Below are positions 1-11,888 of a DNA stretch of 64,000 bases, in pieces; position 1 is the stretch's first letter; each line of letters begins with the position of its first letter. The DNA is from Loxodes magnus (Eukaryota; Ciliophora; Karyorelictea; Loxodida; Loxodidae): positions 1 through 64,000 of the forward strand of contig CAMPDV010000110.1 in assembly GCA_946699065.1 (NCBI GenBank). The letters run 5' to 3'. The notes under the pieces are model-generated. The model was not told the origin of the DNA. It ran no database searches and saw only the letters and a list, made by a program, of their open reading frames with translations. The position numbers and the translations under genes were made by a program.

Positions 1-3000
1 GATAATTTTCTTTCGAAAGAATTTTATAGTTAACTAAGTAATTGACGCAACTCTTAAAGGAACTTTAAATCAATTGAAAGTACATCACTTTAATGATTAT
101 CTATTCAATAATCAAAGTTTTCTGTTTCGTTTTTCTATTCTTCAGACGATTGATCTGTACACTCAGGAAAATATATTCTAAATTTCTTCAAGAGAGCAAA
201 AGGAAGTACTCCACTATTAGCAATAAACATTAATTACTTTATTAGATTTTTACTAAATTATTCATCTTGCCTTGATAAAAGTTACTTTCTATCAAATTCC
301 TTCTGATTTTATCATTCTACAATCTTTTCCTTATTTTAATTGTTTACGAATGCTAATTTATTTCCTCTTTATACTGCTTATATTATTTCTTAAACTTCTT
401 ATTTACTTATAATTTTCCAAATAGTATCATTTTCAACTTCATCTATACCAGCTATTTTAATAGATTCTTATTTATTTAAATAATTTGCTTGATAGTTATT
501 TAATGCCCTAATTTACTAAAGTCCAGTAGATATTTATTTTAACTTTATTTTATCATTGAACTAAGTACTTAATATCATCAGTTCTTTATACTTTTTATTA
601 ATTTATTAAGCTCTAATTTATACTGAATCTCTAGCATTTTTTATACTTTATATATATCAATTAAAAAGAACTGTGAAACCTCCTTGATTTGTTATTTCTT
701 AGTAGATTTGATGGGTTTCATAGTTTTAATTGTCAAAAAGCTAAAAAATTAAAAAAACACTAAACGGAAAAGCTAAAGCTACATTTTCCATATAATCTTG
801 GAGAGCTTTTCTTTCTATGAATATAGCAAGAGCTGCAATTTAGTAGCTATTAAGTTGGAAATCTCTTACTAACTATTTTAAGTAAGCATAAATTTGATTC
901 CTATAAACTATTTTAAATGTTTCTAAGTTTTATTCTTATTCTTCTAAAATTATTTAATCTTTAGTCAAATTTATTTTTTAGAATTCATTTTCTAAAAATG
1001 TTTAGAACTAAGAATTTAAGAATATTTGCATAATTATTCCTTTGATTAGCTTTTAATTGTATTTCTTTAATTTAGCATCATAGTATATTTTAAGTTATTT
1101 CATTAGTTCAAGTTAATTCTAAACTCAAACTTATCATATTTCTTAAGATTAACTTTAGAATTTTGTCTTTAATTTATTATTAATTTCTTCTATATTTTGT
1201 TATTATTTTTCTATTTAGATATATGTACTTTTCTGCTCTTATTCTTCGGCTATCTTTTTTTATATTTCACAAAATAAGAGTTCTTTGTCCCGATCAACGC
1301 TCTGATTTAGGAGGAATTGCTTGGTTATTTAGTCTATTGCATTTTCTTATATATTTTATTTCACTTAATGTTTAGATTACTGTTATGCTTACTCTTTTTA
1401 TGTTTAAACTTAATTTTTTTAATTATTCTAAATTAAATCTTCTAGTAATTTTTATAAACACTGATTCTAATTTTCGCTAATAGATTAAGAAACTTTTAAG
1501 AAATATTCTACAAACTATTTTAAAAAATTGGATTTATCAGTTTCTTATAGTTGGAAATTGAATAAATCTTACAAGTAGGTATATTAAATTTCTTATTAAC
1601 TTTATTATTAAGTATTTTATAGCTCTAACATTATTTCTTTTATTATTTCCTCTTCACTAAATAATCATCAATTGCTAAGTTCTTAAAGGTTTATTAAATT
1701 TCTAAAGATTATTGTAATCTGCTTTACTATAAATCATTTATAATCAATTTAGATTTTTCTTTAACTCATATAATCTATAAATTCTTTTGGAAAATACTAG
1801 AAGTTCTGAGGGTTTTATTCTAATAAAAATATGGCTTAATTATTCAGGAAATCAAGTTAAACTGGCTAGGATATAAACTTGAAATCACTCAAATCTTGAT
1901 TCACTAATATAGAATCACTTGTAAGTATCATCATTTATCCTTATTAGAACAACTCTAACTAAAATTTAATGATTTAGTAAATAAATTATTCCAGTTACTA
2001 TGAAGTAAATTTATTATCTTAAAGGTTTCTATTTTCTATAGCTTGCTATAAAGTAACGTAATTTGTGTTATTAGAAACGGAATTATTTAATTTATAAATA
2101 ACTACAAACATATTTTCATTAGAGCTTTAATAAAAGCGTTTTTCGTTCATAATATATCTGCTTATATTTAACTATTTTTCTTACTTCTTCATTTAATGTT
2201 TAAGTCTTATCCTATTCTAGTAAATTTAGAACTAATTATATATTTCAGTCTTTAATAAAACTCATTTATCATTTTTTTGCTTCTAAGCTAATAGATAAAA
2301 CTCCATGCAGTTTTTTCCCAAACTATAAACTCGAATTAAAGAAAGTTGCTTAAAACCTATAAATGAAAATGTAATCTTAGCAATATAATTTTGATATGCT
2401 TTTGTAGTTAATCTTCTTAAATTTATAATTTCTTTGCTAAAGTTACTTTACTATGCTTCTTTTAAATTGTTTAATGTCCTTTAAATAAATTTCTAAAGCC
2501 ACTAGTTCTTTTATAATATAAAATCTTTATTGTAATTATTAATTTTTCCTAAAATAAGCTATAAAGCTAAATTTTAATTAAATTTCTTATTTTTCATATT
2601 AGATTAAGTTCATAGTAGCACATTAGGATTCTAATCTATTTACTTTTCTTAAATTAGTTAATTTAATCATTTCTTTACTTCTTAATATTCTTTCATTTCT
2701 TACTCTTAACTATATCCTAAAACTATAAAAAGGACACTTTTTAATACTTCAGCTCCAAATTATTTAAACATGCGGCTAACTTCTTTTAATAGTGATTATT
2801 TAGATTCTCCCTATATTATATAAATAAACTTTAGCTTGTGATCTTTTTCAGCTAGCATATTTAGTATTTATTTAATTTCTTTTTTTCATATTTTTTAGTC
2901 AAAAATAGGAAATTCTACCAAAAAGTGCTTTTATTATTCTAAAATTTTTGCATCACTGAAAATTTATAATTGCTACAGTTCTTAAAAACAAAACTAAGGG

Positions 3001-3539
3001 TAAACTTTATTTTTGCTTTAATAAAGGAATATTGTAGACTTTTTTGATTTAATCTATTCTAGTCTTTCTTCTAAGGATTAGAGACATCAGGCAGATAAAT
3101 CATTAAGGTTATCAGAATTAGATCACTAAATTTTTAATATTGTCTCAATTTCTTCTCATTATATTTTTTAACCATTCATATCTCTTTCTACTGGGAAATT
3201 ATCAACTTATACTACAGGTTAAATAGACATAGTTTCAAAAAGTTTTATAATTTCTTATGAGTTTCTATATCATCTTTATTCTTCATTTTAGTTGGAAGAA
3301 ATCCTTTTATCTTTACTAGGAGTTTTTAAACCACATATTTACGCTTTTTCAGTTTAAAATTCATGACCAGCTATATTAAGTTCCATCATATCTACTACTT
3401 CATTGCTTTTAATTTATTATTCTTCGATTCTCTGATTTACCATTAAATAGGAACTTTACTCTTTTTCATTTTCTGGGCTGCTAAAAGTTTAAATAACTTT
3501 CTCTTTTTCGTCTTCAAATTTCTGGGACTAGCTTTCCAT
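1..3539 (-). CDS. Repeat-family protein, copy A (partial)
   Basis: Read on the minus strand from ATG 3539-3537 with TAA/TAG as Gln and TGA as Trp, this gives one frame of 1179 codons that runs off the start of the window, so the C-terminus is missing. It begins MESQSQKFEDEKEKV and is rich in Gln, Glu, Lys, Asn. It matches the plus-strand copy at 21882-26000 codon for codon (position 1 pairs with 25420, exactly equal length, no net indel). I do not recognise the function. Paralogue 11889-16094 shares segments such as LFIV followed by an amphipathic stretch and a Trp-Val region whose Trp is TGA in every copy. A 26-bp tandem array starts about 25 bases upstream of the ATG. The coding call rests on paralogy and composition, not on openness of the frame. 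Confidence 0.75.
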
Positions 3540-3564
3540 TAAAATTTATAATTTGAATCTATTT

Positions 3565-4482
3565 AAAATTTATTATTTAATGCATTCATAATAATTTATT
3601 ATATAATGCATTCATAATAGTTTATTATATAATGCATTCATAATAATTTATTATATAATGCATTCATAATAATTTATTATATAATGCATTCATAATAATT
3701 TATTATATAATGCATTCATAATAATTTATTATATAATGCATTCATAATAGTTTATTATATAATGCATTCATAATAATTTATTATATAATGCATTCATAAT
3801 AATTTATTATATAATGCATTCATAATAATTTATTATATAATGCATTCATAATAATTTATTATATAATGCATTCATAATAATTTAATATATAATGCATTCA
3901 TAATAATTTATTATATAATGCATTCATAATAATTTAATATATAATGCATTCATAATAATTTATTATATAATGCATTCATAATAATTTATTATATAATGCA
4001 TTCATAATAGTTTATTATATAATGCATTCATAATAATTTAATATATAATGCATTCATAATAATTTATTATATAATGCATTCATAATAATTTAATATATAA
4101 TGCATTCATAATAATTTATTATATAATGCATTCATAATAATTTAATATATAATGCATTCATAATAATTTATTATATAATGCATTCATAATAATTTATTAT
4201 ATAATGCATTCATAATAGTTTATTATATAATGCATTCATAATAATTTAATATATAATGCATTCATAATAATTTAATATATAATGCATTCATAATAATTTA
4301 TTATATAATGCATTCATAATAATTTAATATATAATGCATTCATAATAATTTAATATATAATGCATTCATAATAATTTATTATATAATGCATTCATAATAA
4401 TTTAATATATAATGCATTCATAATAATTTAATATATAATGCATTCATAATAATTTAATATATAATGCGATCATAATAATTTA
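3565..4482. repeat. 26-bp tandem array, about 35 units
   Basis: Head-to-tail 26-bp units containing ATAATGCATTCATAAT and TTATATAA. Three unit variants alternate: AATTTATTATAT, AGTTTATTATAT and AATTTAATATAT. The first variant dominates the left part and the third the right part. Units contain the small palindromes AATGCATT and TTATATAA. There are no unique spacers, so it is not CRISPR. It lies directly upstream of the copy A start codon. Confidence 0.97.
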
Positions 4483-6200
4483 TTAGATACATTAAAAAAA
4501 TCGAAAATAAAAGTTAAAAGATATGTTATATTTTTCTTTAATTGATAAAACCTTGTAAAATTTATGTTAAATTTTTTAATAATTTAATTATGATGATATA
4601 AATGTGTTTAATAAATTAATTTAAGTTATAAAGTAAACTTTGTTATATTATGAAGTAAATAGAATGTAAACATTTTAAAGCTTTTATTTTTTTATTTTAT
4701 GAAAGTAGTCTTTAGACAAATAATTAACTAATAAAAGTATTTTTTCATAGTTTAATTATTTTTATACTTTTATAGAGATTTAAAGGATTAATTCAAAGCA
4801 TGGTTATAAAAATTAGCTAAGTGTCATTCTTGTCACGAAAATAAGTAATGTATTTAAATATTCTAATCTAATTTTGTAAACCTTTGCAATTAATTATGCT
4901 TTTTGATTCTTTTTTAATATAGCACTACAATTTATTAAAGTAACTATGTGCTAAGCTTTAACTTAATTAGATTTCTCAGTATTTTTATTACTAATGTAGA
5001 TAATAAAAATAAAGTTGAGATATGATAATTAGCTAGTTTAATAGCAAGCTATGATATAGAACAAGAGGATAATTAAAAATGATATGATAAAACAAATAAT
5101 AAGTAGATATTAATTTTAGTTAGTTCCATATATATTAAATTATTCCTTATGAAGGAACTAAAGTTTTATATATCTTTATTATAATACCATTTCTTTAAAA
5201 ATTACTACTATATTTTATATTATGTTTAATAGTTATTTATATATAAATATTCATCTTCAAAATTACCTACCAACTACATTTCTACAACCATTTATTTGCT
5301 TAATACCTCTTTGTTTTATTTCATTAAGTATAACATAATAAGTCAGCATAACTTATTATATCATTGTTACAATCAATTGGCACCAAAAATAAGTGACTAA
5401 ACTCTTTAGTAAATCATGCTTGTAAAATTAAATTTTCTAAGTTAAGTTATAAATTCTAAATATACTTCAAGTGTAATTCTTAAAGTAGTCCTTATTATTT
5501 ACTTAATACCTGTTTTATAATTCAATCAAACTATTTTTAATTTATACCAAGTTCTCTGAAAATTCCTTTATATTAAATATATCTAAGATTTATTTCAAAT
5601 CCTTTTGTTCCTTTAATCCAATTTTTTAATTTAATAAGCTCAAAAGTAAAATATAACCATATTTTAGATTCTAAGACCCTTCATCAATGAAATTTAGTAA
5701 GTGTTACTCTTAAAACTAGCATTAAATTAAACGCTATTTATCAATTTCTCTACAAAAGAAATTTCTAATTTAGTTATTTTGCTACTTTAATAAATCCTTT
5801 TATCAGTTACTATTTAGTTGTATTTATTATAAAGTGAATATATTTTTATTAATACCCTTAAAAATCGTAAATATAATCTTTATTTAAATAATTAGAAAAT
5901 TATAATATATTATTATATTATTTACTAAAGAAAAGCTTATTAATAAGCAGCAACTTTATTTTACATTCCTGTCTAAATTTAAGTTTTTACTAAATTACTT
6001 TTAAACATTTTTTTATCTAGAAACCCCAAAGTAATTTAGAAATTTAGAATATAGCTTTTTGATAATTGGATTACTTCTATTTAAGTAAACATCAATGCAT
6101 TTTTATCTAGCTCGCTAAAAAGCCTTTTATATTGGGCAAATGTATTGTTCATTCATCTTAAAGATAAAATAATATTAAAACATATTAAAATTTGGTTAAC
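4483..6200. other. A/T-rich stretch without a confident gene
   Basis: No motif, paralogue or clear codon-position bias could be fixed here on either strand. Frames are open under the reassigned code, but that is uninformative. A weakly coding-like plus-strand frame may already begin near 6150 and continue into the next feature. Confidence 0.4.
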
Positions 6201-6953
6201 AAGGAGAAGTTTAAATAACTAGTTGATTTAAAGTTAAATTATACAAGCACTAAAGCTATTAAAGAGGATAGATATACCAAAAGTATAAAAATAATTATCA
6301 CAAATAGTAAAAATAAATGCTATGCTAACTATGAAATTTAATAAAATAGCCAAGGTTCTAAGGCTAATCTTAGTAAACTACAATTATCTATAGTAGCAGA
6401 CTTTTTTAATAAATAATAAAGGTTTTTTTTCAGATTTTGCTAAAAGCTTTATTTTAAGAAAAATTCACCAAATTTTTAAAGATAATTGCTTAGGAAGGAT
6501 TTATCTAGGAATAAATTTAGTCTAATTAGTTAAAATTTTATCAAAGGTGCCTAATACTTTAGCAAGCGATCACTTAATATGTATATATAGTTAAAATTAA
6601 AATCTTAGGTATTAGATAAATCTAATATTATTTTACCATTTTATAATTTAACTAAGTACAATAGCTATTCATAATCTTATTGCTAACTAGACTCTAAATA
6701 ATTTATAATACGAGATATTGCTTCTTTTCCTTTTAGTTGTATCAACTAATTTAATTTCTCTTAAAGCAGGTAGTTGCTATGAAACCTTAGCAAACCATTT
6801 ACCCTAACCTATTTATTTTAGATACAATAGAAATACCTGTTTCTTAGTATAGGCTTTAAATATATATGTGTATGCTCATATTTAAATATTACATTCATAA
6901 AGCTTTAATTTAGTTTAAAGGCTAAACTTAAAGGAGTTATTAATAATCGTTAA
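6201..6953 (+). CDS. Hypothetical protein fragment upstream of R1
   Basis: The frame starting at 6201 reads KEKFKQLVDLKLNY and continues with a strong purine-first codon pattern and mixed composition (Asp, Glu, Ser, Thr, Cys) to a TAA at 6951-6953, just before R1. No Met could be assigned, so the real start is upstream or absent. There is a hydrophobic Phe-rich stretch near the middle and a Tyr/Cys-rich C-terminal part. I do not recognise a family. It is on the same strand as R1 and ends within its shared 5' block (AATAATCGTTA). It could be a 5' part of the same transcription unit in another frame. Confidence 0.4.
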
Positions 6954-6958
6954 AAAAT

Positions 6959-7804
6959 GGAATCAATTAGAGGATTTTAAAAGTGGCTTTGGTTAATAAA
7001 GGATAAGGACACGTATACTAGGATAATGGAACGGGACCTTGGTTAAAAATGTTTAGACATTAGTCAGAAACTAATGATTATACTAAACTTAAACACATCA
7101 TGAAGCTTTGCTCTGATGAGTTTACAATCAGTCTAATAAGAGGAAAACTCAAATCTTTTAGAGTTATTAAAAACCCTCAACCTTGGATGACTTAAAAAAC
7201 TAATAATAACTCATAAGCTGAGAGGACCATAAATTATTCTCCTAAAATCGATACAAAATTGAATGATAAGTTTGAGAGGTAGTTAAAGCAAAGGCTAATT
7301 CATCTATAAAGTAAGGAATATAGAGTAATACTCAAAAATATTAATAATTTGAAGAATTTAAAAGAGGAAATAGAATGATTGCTTAAATGCAATCATTTAT
7401 TTAATACTTCAGATTTCACTTTAGTTTCAATCTGGAAGTCTAATTTTATATGCCAAAATAATAGAAAAATTAGCATCATTCCATTAAGGTAGTTGAAGGA
7501 TTTTGAGCTTCAGTTCTATTTATTTAATTAAATTTAATATTAAAACTTATAAAAGCTAAGGAGTCTTGGATAGTTGCTAGTGGAATTTTCTTCAAGCCAT
7601 ACAAGTAATCAAAAAATAGATTAATGGGAAACCAAAGTGTAATTCAAGCAAATAATAGAAGAAAGAAAAGCATCAAAAGCGGAGAGAAGATCAAACTTGA
7701 ACTTAGAAGAAATAAAAGATTTCTTTTATAATCTTTGTTCTTAAGATGAAGGATTAAAAAATTATAGCAAAGTAAAGATCTTTAAAAGGAGAAAGAGAGA
7801 ATAA
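6959..7804 (+). CDS. R-family protein R1
   Basis: One frame (codon first bases congruent with 6959) runs through VALVNKGQGHVYQDNG, LCSDEFTISLIRGK, the family core NINNLKNLKEEIEWLL (7337-7384), the second shared block PLRQLKDFELQFYLFN and a basic C-terminus ending KRRKRE then TAA at 7802-7804. The core block recurs at 15691, 49822, 51894, 57421 and 62401. No ATG starts this frame; the nearby ATG at 6957 is in another frame, so the start is unresolved (upstream start, tiny intron or indel). The core is predicted helical and likely a protein-interaction segment. Function unknown. The shared 5' block TAATCGTTAAAAAATGG lies at its beginning. Confidence 0.6.
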
Positions 7805-7964
7805 TTAATCTTTCTAAACATTGCTACATTAAGCATATTTGTAAAATAATAAAGTTTAAATAAATAATTAACATCTAAGATAAATTTCTCTAAAGACCCT
7901 TAAGAGTAAAGCATACTAATATGTAAACTATATAAAAGCCCATAAGGAATTAATTTTTTTTGTG

Positions 7965-9780
7965 ATGATTTGCTTGTTTTAACCTTTTTAATTATACATT
8001 TCTTAATATTATTTAATCCTTTTCACTCTGTATACAACTAATTTAGATTTTAAGCTTTTTAGCTGAATTTATGCTTCTTAGCAAACTTAAATGCAAATAA
8101 GTTAGTAACCTTTGGTTTTAATTAGCTCCATAGTTATTTAAAGATTTATTAAATTTTATTGTATTAAAGCATTTTATTTTAGTCCAGGTATAAAAGAGAA
8201 AATTAATGTTTAAGGTAACTTTATTTAGCTACTAGCTTATTCAGCTTTACATGGTGGTAAATTTTAGATTTAAACATATATTAATGTTTTAGAGCAATTA
8301 ATGAAAAGCGTTCTTCTTTTATTAGTTTTGATAACTATGTAGCTTACTTACAAAAGAATAAAAACTAAGAATTAGAATTTTAAAAGCTGTGGTCTAATTA
8401 CTTAACTTGGTTATTAGCCTTTTATTGTGTTATATTGGTAAAATAGTTGAATAGAAGATTTGATAAGTATAATTTAAAGGTATCTTTGGTGGTGATGCTG
8501 CTTGTAATATAAGTTGAATATGTTTGTTAGAGTATTTAATTAAGGTATAAAGACAATCATATGATTTATTATTAATTAAAATAAGTAAATGATATATGAT
8601 GCTTTAATTAATACCCTTACAACCTTCTCTTATATAGCTTAGATATCTTTCTTAAATGGCCTTATTAGTTATATCTAACTAAATCTAAAAGGAGTTGATA
8701 TGGTAAAATGGTTTAATTAAATTAAAGGAATAATAATTAAATTTAGACTGTAAAAACTAGAGTTAATATATAATGGAGATTTATTAATTATTTAAGTGTA
8801 ACTATTAATCTAAATTATTCTTGCTATAAATAGCTTATCTTCTAATACTTTTTAGATTATGGGAATTAAAATAGAATTTCCAACTAAAAAGCAACTCTTA
8901 AATATCATTAGTCAATCATTATTTTAATCAATCCTTTATCACCAATCTAACTAGTGGCATATGATTAGGGAAAACTATAAGAGTAAATTAAGATAGCTAA
9001 TTAATACATTCAATCAATTAGGATTTCCTAATAACTTTATTCCAAGATTACTTTAACTATTTCATTTAGAAAATTTACAAATTCCTTCATAGTGCTATTA
9101 AATACAAGGAATATAACTTAGAAAAATAACCCCATTTATTAGGAGTTCTCAAGAAATACCAAAATTCACATTTAAAGCTAATTTAAAACCATAGCTATAT
9201 AAGTTTCTTAATCAAGTGTTTAATAGTAGCTTTCATAATAAAAACTCTCAAAATTTAAAAGCCTATGGGAATATGTCTAAGTATCAAAGGAATTGGAGAA
9301 ACAATTTATATTAATAAAACTTTAAAAGATGACAAAGATAAAAGTTGGTTTGATAATATTCAAACAGTAATTTAGATTCTTTTAAAGTTAAGGCATGTTT
9401 AAAAAACATTTATATTATAGATAAAAAACTTAAAGAATAAACAATAGGTAAAATATCTTTAATAGCTTTTAGTATTATTTTATGCTTTATCTTAATTATT
9501 TTTTTATATATTGTAATACATTGAAAATAATAAATATTCCAAACAGTATGAGATATGTATTTATTATAAACAAATGAATTAAGAATAATTTTAGGTAAGT
9601 TAAGAAAAAATATTAATAACACATTTATAAAATAATAAAAGTCTCATATAGATAAATATCCTACTTGCTTACTTAAATAAATGTTTATTTAAAGAAGAAA
9701 AAGTGTAAGTTCGATATTTGAATAGTAATAATCAATAAGCTTCTTGGTATTTATTATTTACTAGCTCTGGAAAATTAATT
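7965..9780 (+). CDS. Hypothetical protein, possible membrane segments
   Basis: ATG 7965 opens a frame beginning MICLFQPFQLYIS, hydrophobic at its N-terminus. It continues through SPGIKEKINVQGNF, ALHGGKFQIQTYINVLEQL and, near 8871-9240, a clearly protein-like stretch (PTKKQLLNIISQS, RENYKSKLRQLINTFNQLG). Around 9450 a run of 20 or more hydrophobic residues could be a membrane helix. The middle (8400-8520) reads about as well in a second frame, so an indel or a wrong frame there is possible. Stop not fixed; the right boundary is where composition fades. No family recognised. Confidence 0.42.
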
Positions 9781-10844
9781 AAGCGACTTTAAAATTTATA
9801 TATAAAACAATTAATATTTTAAATAGTCTAAAGAAATATAAATAAACTTATTATATTTGGAATATAATCATCTCTTTAGGATACTTATATAATGAGATTT
9901 AAATTAAATAAATAAACCATTAGTTAGAAAGCTAGCCTAGTAATTTTATTCAAAGATATTTATTAATGTAGGTTTATCAAACCACTAAATCTAAAATAAA
10001 AAAATAAACCAAATAAAAAAAATTTAAACTTGAAGAAAGAAGAAGAAAGAGAGAAAATAAAAGGTTGTAGAATTATTTGTTTATACTTTCAATAAAGGTA
10101 TATAAATCTAATTTTTCTTAACTTTATTTTTAATAATATCCTCTATTATTTCAGCTTATAATTAAGTTCTTTATAAAAATATTAATAAACTAAATTAATA
10201 TAGCGATAAGATCATTAAGCTCATTATCTATTTAAGATTTTTTTAAATAAAAGAAAATAATAAAAATAATAAATTATTTGAATAATTAAATACATCAGTC
10301 TTCTTTAATAATTTTAGAGAAAAAAAATTAAATAAGCTTTAATTTATAGGACAAGGCTAATTAAGCGAAAAATATCTAATATATTTTTTGATTTATAAAA
10401 TAAAGAAAATTATTACTTTAATAAGTCTTTTATATTAAATTAGTATAAAATATAAATCCTTCAAGTTATTAAAGGATTATATAAAGTCTTTAAAATATAA
10501 TTATTTATATGCTTAGTAATAATGTTAATATCTTGAATATACTAATACTTTATCAAATAAATTAGCTTGTTTTTTTTAATATCTTCATTTAAGTTTATTT
10601 TTATTCTTTTTATTTCATTTATTTATGGATTTTTAGCAAACAAGCGTAAAATTCCTAATTTAAATTATATGAAAATGTAAGAAAAATAGAAAAGCTAGCC
10701 CTATTAAATTTTATTTTATTTCTAAAAACTAAAAATTAAGATAATCATTTATAAAATTAATTTTTATTAATTTAGTCTCCTTTTGTTTGTATTTTTAAGT
10801 TTTTTATTTATTTATTTATTTTTATAGCTATAATTTTAAAATTG
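9781..10844. other. A/T-rich stretch without a confident gene
   Basis: Homopolymer-rich, with no conserved block shared with other parts of the window. It probably contains the 3' flanks of the converging genes on either side. Confidence 0.4.
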
Positions 10845-11530
10845 TCTTTATTTGATAAACATGTGATATTGGCCACAAATAATTTAGAATGATATTTATT
10901 TAAGGCTATAATAATCTAGATTGTTGTATAATTTTAGTATATTTGTTTCATTTCTCTATTGGATCTGCTCCAGTTAATTAAATTCTATTTTTATTTTCAA
11001 GTTTTTCAATTTCTTTGTGCTTGCTCAAAATTATATTTCGAATTATGTTACTCTTATAACTTCTATATGTTTCCATCTAACTATAAGCTGGTTTATATTT
11101 TAATTTATTAATAAATTTATCAAAGATTTTGGTTTCCAAATTCTTTATCTAATCCTTTTTCAAAGTATAAACTTAGTTATCAATTTGAAAACATAGATAG
11201 AAATTAAGTTGTTTTCCCATGAGTCTACTCGGTTCTTTATAAAATGAATAAAAATCTATTACTAAAAGCTTATTATATTGTAAATTGCTGTAATAATATT
11301 TATTAGAATCATTTTCGTAGTTCTAATTATCTATTTCCTTTATTTATTTTACTTCTGACTTTTCTATTTTTCTTGATTGTATTCAAAATATTTTCTCCTT
11401 CTAACTTATTTAATGTAATTATTTTTTCTTCTTATAATTTTTATTATTATATCAAACTTAAGTTTCTTTATATTTCGTTTTTCATCTTTTAAGCATTTCA
11501 GTAGTTTCATTATAAGCATCTAGCATTTTG
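10845..11530 (-). CDS. Hypothetical protein downstream of repeat-family member C
   Basis: Minus strand from ATG 11530. The convincing part reads YYYSNLQYNKLLVIDFYSFY, then GKQLNFYLCFQIDNQ, KIFDKFINKLKYKPAYSQ and QLTGADPIEKW (Trp = TGA), ending near 10845. The first 60 or so codons look better in a neighbouring frame (NEIQRNLSLIQQQKLQEE), so the start region is either frameshifted or begins in the other frame. It follows gene C in the same orientation by about 360 bases. No family recognised. Relation to gene C beyond adjacency is unknown. Confidence 0.4.
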
Positions 11531-11888
11531 AGATTTTAATGAAAATAATTATGCTTTCAATACTTTTGAGATAATTTAGTAATCCTATTAATTCCCAAAA
11601 TAATTTGATTTTATCTCTATAAGAGACAATACTGCTACATAATAGCTTTTCAAATGTATTTTGATTTATTTATATTTAGAACATTTTCGTATAAAGATAT
11701 GTAGCTTTAGTTTGAGTTACTTTTAAATAAGTCTTTTTCTCATTTAAAAGACTGTGCTTAATAAATTTAGATAAATTTAACTAAAAGTTGTAAATAATTT
11801 ACTTAACATCTATCTGATATGATTTTACAAAATAATAGTAAAATGATAGATGATTGAAGTGTATTTTATAGTATATTATTATTTATTT

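Noticed and set aside
3565..4482. CRISPR array
   Set aside because: Units are contiguous without unique spacers, and the context is eukaryotic.
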